Numbered from the stretch's first letter, positions 33,419-43,532 are shown. The stretch: 64,000 bases of DNA from JAWKIJ01 sp041394325 (GCA_041394325.1 JAWKIJ010000001.1:2232001-2296000); one strand, 5' to 3'. A program made the numbers and translations. The notes: a model not told the origin generated them from the letters alone.

Positions 33419-34794
33419 CGAGGCATTTCGACCTCTGTGTCATCGGTACCGGTTCGGGCAACTCGGTGGTCGACGAACGATTCGCGGATCAGTCGGTCGC
33501 GATCGTCGAGAAGGGTGTGTTCGGAGGAACGTGTCTGAACCGCGGCTGCATCCCGTCCAAGATGCTGATCGTTCCCGCCGATCTGGTGCAGGAGGCCCGA
33601 CACTCGGCTCGGCTGGGGGTCGACCTGCGAGTGGACGCTGTCCGCTGGGGTGACCTGACCGGGCGCGTCTTCGGTCGGATCGATCCGATCGCCGAGAAGG
33701 GCCGTCAGTACCGCGAGGGTCTGTCCAACGTGACCGTGTTCCAGTCGGAGGCAGGTTTCACCGGCCCGATGACCCTTCGGGTCGGCGAGGAGGAGATCAC
33801 CGCATCACAGTTCGTGATCGCGACCGGAGCCGAACCCGTCGTTCCCGAGATCGCGGGTCTCGACTCGGTCGCCTATGACACCTCCGACACCCTGATGAGG
33901 CGTTCGGAGGTTCCCTCGCGGATGGTGGTGGTGGGTGGCGGCTTCATCGCCGCCGAGATGAGCCATGCATTCTCCTCGTTCGGCTCGGCGGTCACCGTCG
34001 TGGTCCGGGGCGAACGGATGCTCACCGGTGAGGACGACGAGGTCTCGGCGCGCTTCACCGCGGAGTTCGGGCAGCAGGTCGACCTCCGCCTCCGGTCGAC
34101 GGTCTCGTCGGTTCGTCCCGGTTCGGACGGTTGCATCGTCGCGACGGTCACAGGTGACGGTGGCACGCGGGAGATCGAGACCGACTGCCTGTTGGTCGCC
34201 GTCGGGCGCCGCCCGACGAGCGGGCCGCTCCACCTCGACCGGACCGGGGTCGACGTGGACGGCACCGGCCATGTGGTCACCGACGAGTTCCTTCGAACCA
34301 CGGCCGAAGGCATCTGGGCGTTGGGCGACGTGCGGAGTCCGTTGCAACTCAAGCACCTTGCGAATCGCGACGCCCGCGTCGTGGCGCACAACCTCCTGCA
34401 TCCCGACGCGCTCCACTCCATCGACGACCGCGCGGTGCCCCACGCGGTGTTCGCGAACCCCCAGATCGGTTCGGTCGGGCTCACCGAACAGGAGTGTCTC
34501 CGACAGGGCATCGACGTGGCGGTCGGTGCTCGGGACTACGGCGGGGTCGCGTACGGGTGGGCATTGGAGGACTCGACGAGTTTCGCCAAGGTGCTCGTGG
34601 ACCGCCGGACCGGCCGCATCGTCGGCGCCCACGTGATGGGACCCCAGGCGGCGACCCTCGTGCAGATTCCGACCCAGGCCATGGCCCTCGGCAACACCGC
34701 CGAAGAGGTGGCGCGTTCGGTCGTCTATCCCCATCCGGCGCTCAGCGAGGTGATCGAGAACGCGCTGCTTGACGCGGTTGGCAAACTCGCGTAG
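33415..34794 (+). CDS. mtr: Mycothione reductase
   Basis: This FAD- and NADPH-dependent disulfide reductase reduces oxidised mycothiol. The 459 residues begin FDLCVIGTGSGNSVVDERFAD, the N-terminus typical of mycothione reductase and not of dihydrolipoamide dehydrogenase. The redox pair is in FGGTCLNRGCIPSKM, the pyridine-nucleotide loop is VVVGGGFIAAEMSHAF, the FAD motif is GIWALGDV, and the C-terminal base is in VYPHPALSEVIENAL. The ATGA overlap with radical SAM copy 3 couples their translation, so thiol reduction may support the radical SAM products or their clusters; that link is inference. Confidence 0.92.
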   Translation: MTRHFDLCVIGTGSGNSVVDERFADQSVAIVEKGVFGGTCLNRGCIPSKMLIVPADLVQEARHSARLGVDLRVDAVRWGDLTGRVFGRIDPIAEKGRQYREGLSNVTVFQSEAGFTGPMTLRVGEEEITASQFVIATGAEPVVPEIAGLDSVAYDTSDTLMRRSEVPSRMVVVGGGFIAAEMSHAFSSFGSAVTVVVRGERMLTGEDDEVSARFTAEFGQQVDLRLRSTVSSVRPGSDGCIVATVTGDGGTREIETDCLLVAVGRRPTSGPLHLDRTGVDVDGTGHVVTDEFLRTTAEGIWALGDVRSPLQLKHLANRDARVVAHNLLHPDALHSIDDRAVPHAVFANPQIGSVGLTEQECLRQGIDVAVGARDYGGVAYGWALEDSTSFAKVLVDRRTGRIVGAHVMGPQAATLVQIPTQAMALGNTAEEVARSVVYPHPALSEVIENALLDAVGKLA

Positions 34795-34854
34795 GCGACG
34801 TTCGGGCGAGGACCCCGGCAGGTCTCCGTCGGGGCCGCGTTAGATTCGACGACC

Positions 34855-36201
34855 ATGTCCTCGCGTCTCGACATCGAACTCACCAGTTCGCGCCCTGATG
34901 GGACGTGGACCTGGCGAAAGGCAGGTGCCCGCCTCCCCAAGGGTGAGCTCGCGGGGTCGCTGGTGCCGGCCGGAGTCACCACGGGCGACACGGTCCGCGC
35001 GGAGGTCGACGTCCTGATGGACGGAGTCGAGATCCTCTCGATCCTCCCGCCCAAGGCGCCACGCTCCGAGCGGTTCGAGTCAATCGAGGTTCGAGGTACC
35101 CGCGGTGACGAACCCCTCGTCACCCAGACCCTCGCGAAGCGCGGAGGTCGTGACGGTGCACGCGGGAGGCGCGCGGAGGGCCCGCGGGGGGATCGGACGC
35201 GCCGCGAGGGTCCCAGGGGTGACGGTGAACGGAAGGGTGAACGACGGGGTGAACGAGCTCCCGGTGGGGGGCGCGGACACCACGGCGGCGAGGGACGTGA
35301 CCAGTCCCGTACGGACCGAGCACGTCGCGGCGACGGTGAGCGCCGTCCTCGCGGTCGCGACGGCTCGCCGCGCGGCCGGGGCGACCGACCGGCGGTCGCA
35401 CAACGCCCTCGACCGAAGCGGCTTCGCCCGGCCCGGACGCATCGCAACGCGGTCCTCGACGACCTTGCTCCCGAGCACCGGCCGATCGCCGAACAGGTTC
35501 TTCTGGGGGGTGTGCCCGCGGTTCGTCAGGCCGTCGATCGGCAGAACGAACTCAACCGCGAGAAGGGCCTACCCGAGATCGGAGGCGACGAACTGGTCGC
35601 GCTCGCCGAGCGTCTCCTCCCCCGCCTTCGCTCCGCGGAGTGGCGTGACCGTGCCGACAGTGCGCTCTCGCTCCTCGACGAGGTCGACCTCCGGGACCTG
35701 CGCAGTGTCGTGGGTGCGGCAGAGACGGCTGCGTGACGACGAGGCGCGAGCACTGGCCACGACGTTGCGCGAAGGACTCGCCCGCCGTGTCGAGCACGAT
35801 CATCGTGAGTGGGTCGCGGAGTTGACCGAGACGCTCGACGCCGGGCGTGTCATCCGGGCGCTGCGGCTGAGTTCGCGACCGCCGAAGGCGGGCGCACCAC
35901 TCTCCCCGGAGCTGACGAGGAGGCTCACCGATGCAACGGTCGCGGCGCTGACCGACGAGACCCCCAGGATCGATGGGCGATGCTGATCGATGCGCTGGCC
36001 TTCTCTCCCGTCCGGACGGCGGTCGTGCCCGCCGCGGTGCCCGATCCCGTCGGGGACGAGTTGCGTGCCGCCGCAGAGAAGGTCGCGGCCCGGCTCCCCC
36101 GGATCGCCGAAATGCTCGGCGTGCCGAGCTCGTCGCGTCGTCGCCGGGCACCGAAGCCCGGGTCCACCGACGAGGCCCCGACCCCGAGCTCAGGCGAGTA
36201 G
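34855..36201 (+). CDS. Arg/Gly-rich, probable RNA-binding protein (frameshifted)
   Basis: The protein has three parts. Residues 1-85 (MSSRLDIELTSSRPDGTWTWRKAGARLPKGELAG) form a small beta-rich domain. Residues about 95-190 are an Arg/Gly/Asp-rich disordered segment (many RGD, RRG and GERR units). The rest is a helical domain (EHRPIAEQVLLGGVPAVRQAVDRQN to RLPRIAEMLGVPSS). Two breaks split it, near 35730 and near 35960, where ETPQDRWAM needs six C and five are present. RGG-like segments usually bind RNA. I do not recognise a named family. Confidence 0.55.
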
Positions 36202-36741
36202 GTCGAGCAGGCCGGAGGGCTCGTCGAGGACGTATCCCTCGGGGTTGGATGCCCGGGTCCGAGGGTTCCAACCGGCCCAGGCGAACGCACAGCCCGCCTC
36301 CAGTGCACATCGACGGTCGTGTGCGGTATCCCCCACGAACAGCACGGCATCGGGCGAGGTGGCGGTTGCGTCCAGAACCGGGCCCAGCCGTTTGGGGCCA
36401 CCGGCGAACGAGTCGGTGAACAGCGCGACCTCCGGTACCCACCCCAGCCGCTCCAACTCCGCGTGACCGGAGTCGGGGTGCTTGTTGGAGCAGACCGCCC
36501 ACCGCTCGAGACCTTCGAGGAGTGTTGAGACGCCCGGATACGGCCTGACGACCGTGGTGTCGTAGAGAGCGACGTACGTGTCGAGGTCGATCCCCCATCG
36601 TCGGCATGCCTCGGCCACCGGATCCCCGAACGTGATCTCGTCACGAGACATGCCCAGGCGAACGAACGGCTCGACGAGCGCGCCGTCGGAATCGAGGAGC
36701 GTGCCGTCGAGATCGAACACGACGAGGTCATAGTTGGACAT
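36190..36741 (-). CDS. HAD family hydrolase, phosphoglycolate-phosphatase-like
   Basis: The 183-residue protein is a HAD phosphatase with motif I VVFDLDGTLLDSD, motif II AVCSNKHPD, a motif III lysine in GGPKRLGPVL and motif IV FVGDTAHDRRCALEAG. The small alpha-helical cap between motifs I and II is as in phosphoglycolate phosphatases. The substrate is unproven. It converges with the Arg/Gly-rich gene, overlapping it by 12 bases. Confidence 0.85.
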   Translation of the reverse strand: MSNYDLVVFDLDGTLLDSDGALVEPFVRLGMSRDEITFGDPVAEACRRWGIDLDTYVALYDTTVVRPYPGVSTLLEGLERWAVCSNKHPDSGHAELERLGWVPEVALFTDSFAGGPKRLGPVLDATATSPDAVLFVGDTAHDRRCALEAGCAFAWAGWNPRTRASNPEGYVLDEPSGLLDLLA

Positions 36742-36858
36742 CGTGATTGTCTATCCCCTGTCGTGTGGGATCGACCGCAATCGTGGCGTACCGGCTCGAC
36801 GATCCGTCCTCGTGGGGTGGTCACCGCCGCGGACCGGTACCCGCCCTAGATTGTGGCG

Positions 36859-37632
36859 ATGATCGACTTCGAGAAGAAGGGCAACGTCGGCATCATCACG
36901 ATCAACCGACCCGATGCCCGGAACGCCGTCAACAGTGCCGTCGCCACGGGGATCGAGGAGTCGATCGACGCGATAGAGGCCGACGACGACATCTGGGTTG
37001 CCATCCTGACGGGGGCCAAGACCGCGAAGGGCCACATCTTCTGCGCCGGCGCCGATCTCAAGCAGATGTCGGTGGATCCGGGAGGGATGACGACGGCCAA
37101 GGGTGGATTCGGGGGTCTCGTGCAACGGGAGCGCACCAAACCGTTGATCGCCGCAGTGGATGGGCCCGCCCTTGCCGGCGGCACCGAGCTCGTGCTCGCC
37201 TGTGACCTCGTCGTCGCCTCGCGAACCGCCGTCTTCGGTGTTCCCGAGGTGAAGCGCAACCTCGTTGCCGCGGCGGGCGGGTTGTTCCGCCTCCCGCGGA
37301 AGCTGCCCCGGAACATCGCGATGGAGTTGGTCCTCACCGGGCGCCTCGATTTCCCGGCGGAACGGGCCCACCACTTCGGTCTCGTCAACGTGCTGACCGA
37401 GGAGGGTCAGGCCTTGGCGGGAGCGGAGGCACTCGCTGCACAGATCTGCGAGGCGGCTCCATTGGCGGTGCGGGAGTCGCGCCGCATCGTGATCGCGGCA
37501 ACCGATCAGCCCGACGAGGTCGGCTGGCAGATGAGCGGTGACGGCATCATGAAGATGTTCGGTACCGAGGAGTTCAACGAGGGTCTCACGGCCTTCATCG
37601 AGACGCGTCCGCCTCAGTGGAAGGGCCGCTGA
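36859..37632 (+). CDS. Enoyl-CoA hydratase/isomerase (crotonase) family protein
   Basis: The 257-residue crotonase keeps TINRPDARNAVN, the oxyanion-hole region FCAGADLKQM, AGGTELVLACD with the first acidic residue and FGVPEVKRNLVAAAGGLFRLPRKL with the second, so it may be catalytically active. Such proteins hydrate 2-enoyl-CoA in beta-oxidation-like pathways. ATG 36859 is preferred over a GTG six bases earlier. Its end overlaps the convergent acetyltransferase by 38 bases. Confidence 0.88.
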   Translation: MIDFEKKGNVGIITINRPDARNAVNSAVATGIEESIDAIEADDDIWVAILTGAKTAKGHIFCAGADLKQMSVDPGGMTTAKGGFGGLVQRERTKPLIAAVDGPALAGGTELVLACDLVVASRTAVFGVPEVKRNLVAAAGGLFRLPRKLPRNIAMELVLTGRLDFPAERAHHFGLVNVLTEEGQALAGAEALAAQICEAAPLAVRESRRIVIAATDQPDEVGWQMSGDGIMKMFGTEEFNEGLTAFIETRPPQWKGR

Positions 37633-38068
37633 CCACCAACAATCGGGTGACCATCCCGTGGGCCTCGAAGAAGTTCTTGGTCGCGCGGTCCCCCGGAAGT
37701 GCGTGGGAGTCGACTCGGGCACAGCCGCAACTCGCGGCAAGGCGGCGGGCGGCGACGAGCAATTCGTGGCCGACTCCCACCCCGCGGACCAGAGGATGGA
37801 CGAACAGCTCGCTGAGTTCGGCCGCCTCGTCGACCGGCTTCAGGGTGGCGAATCCGATCACGGCCTCGGCGACCTCGGCAACGATCGTGTGCGTGGTGCG
37901 GTCCGCGGAGTGGTCCGCCACTTTCGCCGCGGAACCGACGAGGCCTTCGCCTCCCCGTCGACCCAGCACCTCGGCCCGACAGGTGCGGCGGAGGCTGTCG
38001 AGCGCGGCGCTGTCGGAGTGCGCTGCGGGACGGACCACGACCACGGGGTCGGCCCCGGCTCGGGTCAT
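37595..38068 (-). CDS. GNAT family N-acetyltransferase
   Basis: The 157-residue protein has the GNAT core: AELSELFVHPLVRGVGVGHELLVAARRLAAS (beta4, then the acetyl-CoA loop in the form RGVGVG), and ATKNFFEAHGM near the end. The substrate is unknown. It starts with an ATGA overlap on the Lys/Ala/Pro-rich gene, suggesting co-translation, and overlaps the crotonase stop on the other strand. Confidence 0.8.
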   Translation of the reverse strand: MTRAGADPVVVVRPAAHSDSAALDSLRRTCRAEVLGRRGGEGLVGSAAKVADHSADRTTHTIVAEVAEAVIGFATLKPVDEAAELSELFVHPLVRGVGVGHELLVAARRLAASCGCARVDSHALPGDRATKNFFEAHGMVTRLLVVSGPSTEADASR

Positions 38069-38922
38069 CGGGTCTGGAGTTGGGCGATCCGGCTGAGGAT
38101 CGTGTTTCGACCCCGTCCGTCCACCTCATAGCGGCGGATCCGCTCGAGGTCGTCGGCCCCGAGTGATTCGAGGCGAGGCACCACCTGGGAGGCTGCGAGT
38201 GTGTCGTAGCCGGGGATCGCCAAGGTGGATTCCGGACCCGCTCCGAGAGGGGCCGCCGATCGCGGAGTGACCTCGTCGCGTGGTGCCGACGCCGCCGCCG
38301 TCGTCGTCGTCGCAGGTGCCTTCTTGGCGGTCGCCTTCTTGGCTGCCGGTGTGCGCTTGGCGGGTGCCTTCTTCGCGGACGGCGCCTTCTTCGCGGCCGG
38401 TGCCTTCTTGGCTGCGGGCCGGCGGGTACCCCCCGGCACCGCGTCGGTTTCGTCGGCGGGACCGGTCAGCCCATCGATGTGGGGGTCCGAGGCGATCGCG
38501 GCGTCGATTCCGGGTCCGTCGAGCAGCGACGGTTGATGAACCGACGGCCGATCACCTGCCACCGCCATTCGGGGGCCGCGATGGCCCCCCGGGCCGGCGG
38601 GCAAGGGGTGATCCTCGGAGTCGTCGACGAACTCGTCGGCCAGCTCGACGACTTCGACCGGCCGACGCCCACGCGCCTCGGCATCACGCCGAGAGGCAAG
38701 GGGCACCACGTCGGCGAAGTGTTCGTCCTGTGCGTCGGCGGCATCTCGTTCGTCGGTCCGGTTGGCGGCACATCGAACGCGATCGAGCAGGGACAGGGCG
38801 AACAGCATCTGATCCCGTGTGCGCTCGGCCAGCCTCGGCAGCGCCCCGCCGAGTTCGGCTGCCACCTCCACGGGCAAGCGCAGCACTGCGTCGAACAAGG
38901 AGGGCGGTCGTTCCTGGGTCAC
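38065..38922 (-). CDS. Lys/Ala/Pro-rich linker protein of unknown function
   Basis: From GTG 38922 the protein begins with a phasin-like helix (SLFDAVLRLPVEVAAELGGALPRLAERTRDQMLFALSLLDR). A polar segment follows, then repeated AAKKAP, SAKKAPAKR and AAKKATAKKAP units, and it ends in GYDTLAASQVVPRLESLGADDLERIRRYE, which resembles the C-terminal helix of actinobacterial nucleoid or lipid-droplet-associated proteins. The first 60 residues of the longer frame look non-coding. It resembles the protein at 17899-18491 in having a basic H1-like segment, but here the segment is internal. Confidence 0.6.
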   Translation of the reverse strand: MTQERPPSLFDAVLRLPVEVAAELGGALPRLAERTRDQMLFALSLLDRVRCAANRTDERDAADAQDEHFADVVPLASRRDAEARGRRPVEVVELADEFVDDSEDHPLPAGPGGHRGPRMAVAGDRPSVHQPSLLDGPGIDAAIASDPHIDGLTGPADETDAVPGGTRRPAAKKAPAAKKAPSAKKAPAKRTPAAKKATAKKAPATTTTAAASAPRDEVTPRSAAPLGAGPESTLAIPGYDTLAASQVVPRLESLGADDLERIRRYEVDGRGRNTILSRIAQLQTR

Positions 38923-38990
38923 GGCCGTGATTGTTGCCGCGCCGGCGGCCGGTCGCCAACCGGCCACCGGCCACCGGCCGGCGCAAGGGG

Positions 38991-39515
38991 TCAACCGATC
39001 TGCGCCTCCACGACGGCGATGGAAGGACAGTCCTCGTCGCCGATCGGGCAGGTCAACCGCCCCTTCCGGCCGAACTGGCGGGGATGGACGATCATGAAGC
39101 AACGCTGACAGGTGAACTCCCCTTCGCGCTTGACGATGACACCCTCGATGGCGCCGGCCTCGCTGTGCTCGGCGGGCTCCTCCTCCTCGTCCTCCTCGTC
39201 GTCGTCGCCGCTCGCCATCTTGTCCTTCAAGATGGTGTCGAGGTCTGCCTCGACGTCGTCGGCGTCGTCGAAGTTCTCCTCCTCGTCCTCCTCGGTCGCC
39301 GCTCTCGCCCTGTGGGCGGGCACCGCGGCGTCGGCGTCGTCGGGGTCGTCGTCCTCGTCGTCGACGAGCGCACCGTCCTCATCGTCGAGGGTGTCGCCCT
39401 CCCCGTCGAGGTCCCCTTCGTCGTCGAATGCCTCGTCGTCCTCGCCGTCGCCGTCGAACTCCTCGTCGGCCTCGAACTCGTCGTCAATGTCCTCGTCGTT
39501 GGCCAACGTCATCAC
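38991..39515 (-). CDS. DUF4193 family protein
   Basis: The 174-residue protein is strongly acidic (long Asp/Glu runs up to residue 120) and ends in a small zinc-binding module: EFTCQRCFMIVHPRQF and LTCPIGDEDCPSI. This acid tail plus CxxCF-HP module is the DUF4193 family, restricted to actinobacteria. Its function is unknown. The acidic stretch is low-complexity and its exact length is the least certain part. Confidence 0.85.
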   Translation of the reverse strand: MMTLANDEDIDDEFEADEEFDGDGEDDEAFDDEGDLDGEGDTLDDEDGALVDDEDDDPDDADAAVPAHRARAATEEDEEENFDDADDVEADLDTILKDKMASGDDDEEDEEEEPAEHSEAGAIEGVIVKREGEFTCQRCFMIVHPRQFGRKGRLTCPIGDEDCPSIAVVEAQIG

Positions 39516-39611
39516 CCCGGAGTGGATCGGTATCCCATGTGCCCTGATGGCGGAGCGTGATCATAGACAGTCGACGTGGTGGTACCGACCACCGCGTGAC
39601 GTCGGGGATCC

Positions 39612-41232
39612 TCAGGCGGGTGTGGTGGTGCGTCGTGCCTCGGCGCGTCGCTCGGCATCGAGCCGTTCGAGGTCGGGTTCGCCGCCGTGGTCGACGTACA
39701 CCATCATCTCTGCGATCGCGGTGCCCTGCGACCTCTGCGAGTTGCTCGTGCATCTGCTGGGCGACGGTCCGATAGGAGGGATGGCCCTGTGGGCTGGATC
39801 GCAGTTCGAGGAGGTGCATCGCCGATCGCGTTGAGGCGCATGCTGTAGCGGATTCGGTACGCCAACGACACGGCGTACGCGGCCTGTGCGGGAAAGGGCC
39901 CCACCAGGTCCTCGTACAACTCCCGCGACCGCTGCATCGTGTCCTCGAAGGACTGGGTGGCACCCGCCGCTTCGATCGCCTCGGGCATCACATAACCGTG
40001 CAACGGCGTCAGAGCCTGCCATTCGACGGTCATCATCCGATGACGCTGGAGGTCCCGGAAGGCGCCGTAGTCGCCCAGGACGTCGAAGTGGTAGAAGGTG
40101 CGTTCGAGCGCACGGCCGGGTTTGTGACGCCGGTTCGCCCGGTCGCCGACATAGGCCTTCATCACGCCGATCCGCTCGGCGACGGTCATCTCGCGCACCC
40201 GGGCCTCTACCTGCAACTCCGACTCGTGCGAGTAGGGGTACAGCATCGCGGCGACGACCTTGATCTCGCCCTCCGGATCGAAGTCGACCAACGTCACACT
40301 CGACTCCGAATCGGTCGCGGACTCGGCGCCGTGGCCGTCCTCGCCGAGGATGCGCTCGGTGATCGCCTCCATTGCCCGGCGGTTGTCCGACAGATAGTTG
40401 CTCCACGCCACCCCGCGGTCGGCCAGGTCGACCCGACGGAGGAACGAGGGAATCACCTTGCGAAGCTCGGTGAGCATCAGGTCCGCGTATCGATTGGCCT
40501 CGGGAAGTGCCATCGACCGCAGGCGGAGGAGCAGGGCCTCGTACGCCTGCCCCGAACCGTAGATGCCCACGTTGGAAAGGGACGCCGCAGGCAGAAGGCC
40601 GCGTAGTGCATCGAAGGCCTTGGCCCGGATCGCCTGGCGGTAGACGAAGTCGCTGTCGTCACGTTGCTTGGGGTGCAGGTCGCGGTAGAAGTCCATCATG
40701 AGCGGGACCAACTCGGCGTAGGTGTCGAACATCCGGTCCATGTCGCCGACGTAGCGCGCTCCGAATGGCGAGGACAACACCGCAGGGTCGCGGTGGAAGC
40801 GGTAACGCCCCCAGTCGGGCGTCGTACGCGATGTAGCGGGTCGACTGCTCGAGGTAGCTCATGAGGCGGCCCCACTCGAGTGCCTTCGTCAACAGGTTCG
40901 ACGCCTGTTCGCACGCGAGGTGTACACCGCCGAGTTGTGCGACCGAGTCGTCGCCGTACTCGACGAACACGCGGTCGTAGAGTGCCTCGGCGTTCGAGTC
41001 CCACGGTTGCATCGACGTTCGCATCGCCGGACACGTCGAGATCGTTGACGAACTCGTCGAGGAAGAGGCGGCGGAGGGACTTGGGTGATCGCGAATAGCG
41101 GGCGAACAGGGCGCCCTTGACGACCTCGGGGAGGTTTACGAGAGCGAAGACCGGGCCGTCGAGGTTGGTGAAGTAGCGCCGCAGGATCGCCCGTTCGGTG
41201 CGGGTGAACGACTCGGCGACATAGGGGGTCAC
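39612..41232 (-). CDS. Double-domain ThyX-like protein (multiply frameshifted)
   Basis: Joined over frames, this about 535-residue protein has two ThyX-related halves. The N-terminal half has FVEYGDDSVAQLGGVHLACEQASNLLTKALEW and SYLEQSTRYI; the C-terminal half has the flavin/dUMP region with QRHRMMTVEWQALTPLHGY, close to the ThyX RHR signature, and MHLLELRSSPQGHPSYRTV. Breaks lie near 41025, 40805 (a G5 run), 39835 and 39730. ThyX makes dTMP from dUMP with FAD; long double forms occur in actinobacteria and may serve another methylation-like role. Whether this copy supports thymidylate synthesis is open. The start MTPYVAESFTRTE is at 41232. Confidence 0.65.
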
Positions 41233-41258
41233 GGGCGCTCAGACTACGTTGTGTCGCC

Positions 41259-42479
41259 TCACTCGGAGGGGATCGTCTCGCGGGCGAAGGCCTTCCTGGT
41301 CGCCGACACCAACTCGTCGTCGGTCCAGAGGTCGAGCGCGGTGAGTGCCAACGCGATCGAGCCGTCGCGGACGGCCGAGCGCATGTCGGGGCCGGCGGCC
41401 GCGTGGGCGAACGCCTCGGTGTGGATCGCGATCCCCGACGCGCGACCTTGATCATCGGGTGCAGCGAGGGAACGACGTGCGACACGTTGCCCATGTCGGT
41501 GGAGCCGATGAAGTCGGGACGGCTGGCAGCGGGTGCGACGAGTCGGCCGAGTGTCGCCGCGTGGGCGGCGTAGCGCTCGTCGAGGGGGCCGTTTGCGATC
41601 AGGTTCTCGTAGGCCGGGCGCGGCCAGGTGGCCGACATGGTGCAGCCGGTGGCGAGGGCACCGGCCTCGAGGGCGGCGAGGACCCGCGGCTTGAGTGCTT
41701 CAAGGCTCGCACCGGTGGGTGAGCGCACGTACCACTGCGACGACGCCCGGTGCGGGACCACGTTCGGCTTGTCGCCACCGTGGGTGATGATGCCGTGAAT
41801 GCGCTCGCCGGGAGCGATGTGCTGGCGGAGCGCGCCGACGTTGAGGTATCCGAGCACGGCCGCGTCCAGAGCGTTCCGGCCCAGGTGTGGTGCGGCGGCG
41901 GCATGTGCGGCCAGACCCGAGTACTCGACGTGCAACTCCTGCACGGCGATCGCGTCGAATGCGGCGAGGTCCGCATCCGCGGGGTGCACCATCATCGCCA
42001 CGTCCACCCCTTCGAAGGCGCCGGCCCGGATCATCGGGATCTTGCCGCCGCCCCTTCCTCGGCGGGGGTGCCGACCACCCGGACCCGCCCTCCGTGACGG
42101 CCGGCGACGGTCGCGGCCGCGAACGCCGCACCGAGCCCCGTTGCCGCGATCACGTTGTGCCCACATGCGTGGCCGACCTCGGGCAGCGCGTCGTACTCGC
42201 ACACGAACGCGACGAGGGCCCTGCCCCCGTCGGTTCACCGTCTGGTGCCGGCAGGTCGGCGACGAACGCGGTGTCGAGGCCGCACGCGGCCCGTTGGACC
42301 GTGAAGCCACGACCCTCCAGCGTGTCGCACAGCAGTGCGTGGGCGAAACGCTCCTCGTAGCAGAGCTCGGGGTGCTCCCAGATGCTGAGCGCGGCGGCAC
42401 ACAGCTCGTCCAGGGACGACTCCACCTCGGCGATCACGGCCGCCCGGTCGGCGTCGAGTACGCGGTCGGGGTGGTTCAT
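41259..42479 (-). CDS. M20-type amidohydrolase/peptidase (frameshifted)
   Basis: The reconstructed protein of about 405 residues starts MNHPDRVLDADRAAVIAEV and runs through CEYDALPEVGHACGHNVIAATG (metal-binding region), TPAEEGGGKIPMIRAGAF and ITHGGDKPNVVPHRAS to TDMGNVSHVVPSLHPMIKVA. It belongs to the AbgB-like M20 dimetal amidohydrolases. Breaks fall near 42225 (five G, six needed), near 42050 (four G, five needed) and near 41452. It starts with an ATGA overlap on the upstream alcohol dehydrogenase gene. Confidence 0.75.
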
Positions 42480-43532
42480 GGCCGAGGTGTCCTCCGCTCC
42501 GATGCGGCTAGCGGGGCGATGTCGGGGTCGCCGTGGGTGCCGACGTGTCGCACGCCGTGATCGAGGATCACTTTGCCGAACTGGGCTCCATCGGCGAGTC
42601 GGCGGACCGCGTCGGGGTACTCGTCGTAGTCGACGATCCGGTCGATCTCGACGGGAAGCCTTCGGACATGAGGGCCGTCACCCGCGAGAACTCCTCGGCC
42701 GATCCGAGGGTCGAACCGATCAACTCGTACTGCTTGAAGAAGAGTCGGGGAAGGCTGAGCTCGACGATGCTGCCGGACGTGCCGCCGCTGGTTACCAGCC
42801 GTCCGCCCGGCGCGAGGCAGCGCATCATCTGGGGCCAGACGGCCGGACCGATCGAATCGACCACGACATCGGCGCGGACGGGGTACTCACCGGTGGAGTC
42901 GAACGAATCGGCGGCACCCATCGCGATGCTGCGTTCGCGCTTGAGTGGATCGCGCGAGGTGGTGAACACGGTGGCTCCGAGGTGCTGGGCCAGGAGCTGG
43001 CAGGCCGTGGCGAGGCCTCCGCCGGCTCCGGTGACCAGGACGGTGTCGAGCGCAGTGACGCGGCTCCGTCGGAGCATCCGGTATGCCGTGGTCATCACCA
43101 CCGGATAGGCCGCGCACTCCGCCCAGGTGCGGCCCGCCGGCCGGCGCGAGCGTGGTCGGGGACGACCACCATGTCGCCGTGGGTTCCCCAACGGTGTTCG
43201 CCCAGCAACTGGAGACTCGGGTCGAAGGGACTGTCGATCCCGAGCCGGTCGATTGCCTCGGCCGATGTGACGGCGGCGTTGCACACCACCTCGTCGCCGG
43301 GTTTCCAGTCGACGACCTCCGTGCCGGTGGAGTCCACGATGCCGGCACCATCGGCCCCCGGGACGTGGGGGAAGCGCTTCGGCCTGGGAAGCCCTCGCGT
43401 CACCCAGGTGTCGTTGTGGTTGCGCGCGCTCGCCACGCCCCGTCCCGCGCCGGCGCGGGGGCCGACGGCGGGTTCGGGGACGCTCCCCAGGCGATATTCA
43501 CCGGGGGAGTCTTCGAGGTACCACGCGCGCAT
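42476..43532 (-). CDS. Zinc-type alcohol dehydrogenase/quinone oxidoreductase (frameshifted)
   Basis: The reconstructed medium-chain dehydrogenase (about 350 residues) begins MRAWYLEDSPGEYRLGSVPEP, has FPHVPGADGAGIVDSTGTEV, the nucleotide loop LDTVLVTGAGGGLATACQLLAQHLGATV and VVDSIGPAVWPQMMRCLAPGGRLV. The frame changes near 43140 and near 42655 (TTCCC where GLPVEIDR needs an extra C) before ending VRHVGTHGDPDI at 42476. The lack of structural zinc cysteines in the visible part favours the quinone oxidoreductase-like group. It overlaps the M20 gene by ATGA. Confidence 0.72.
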
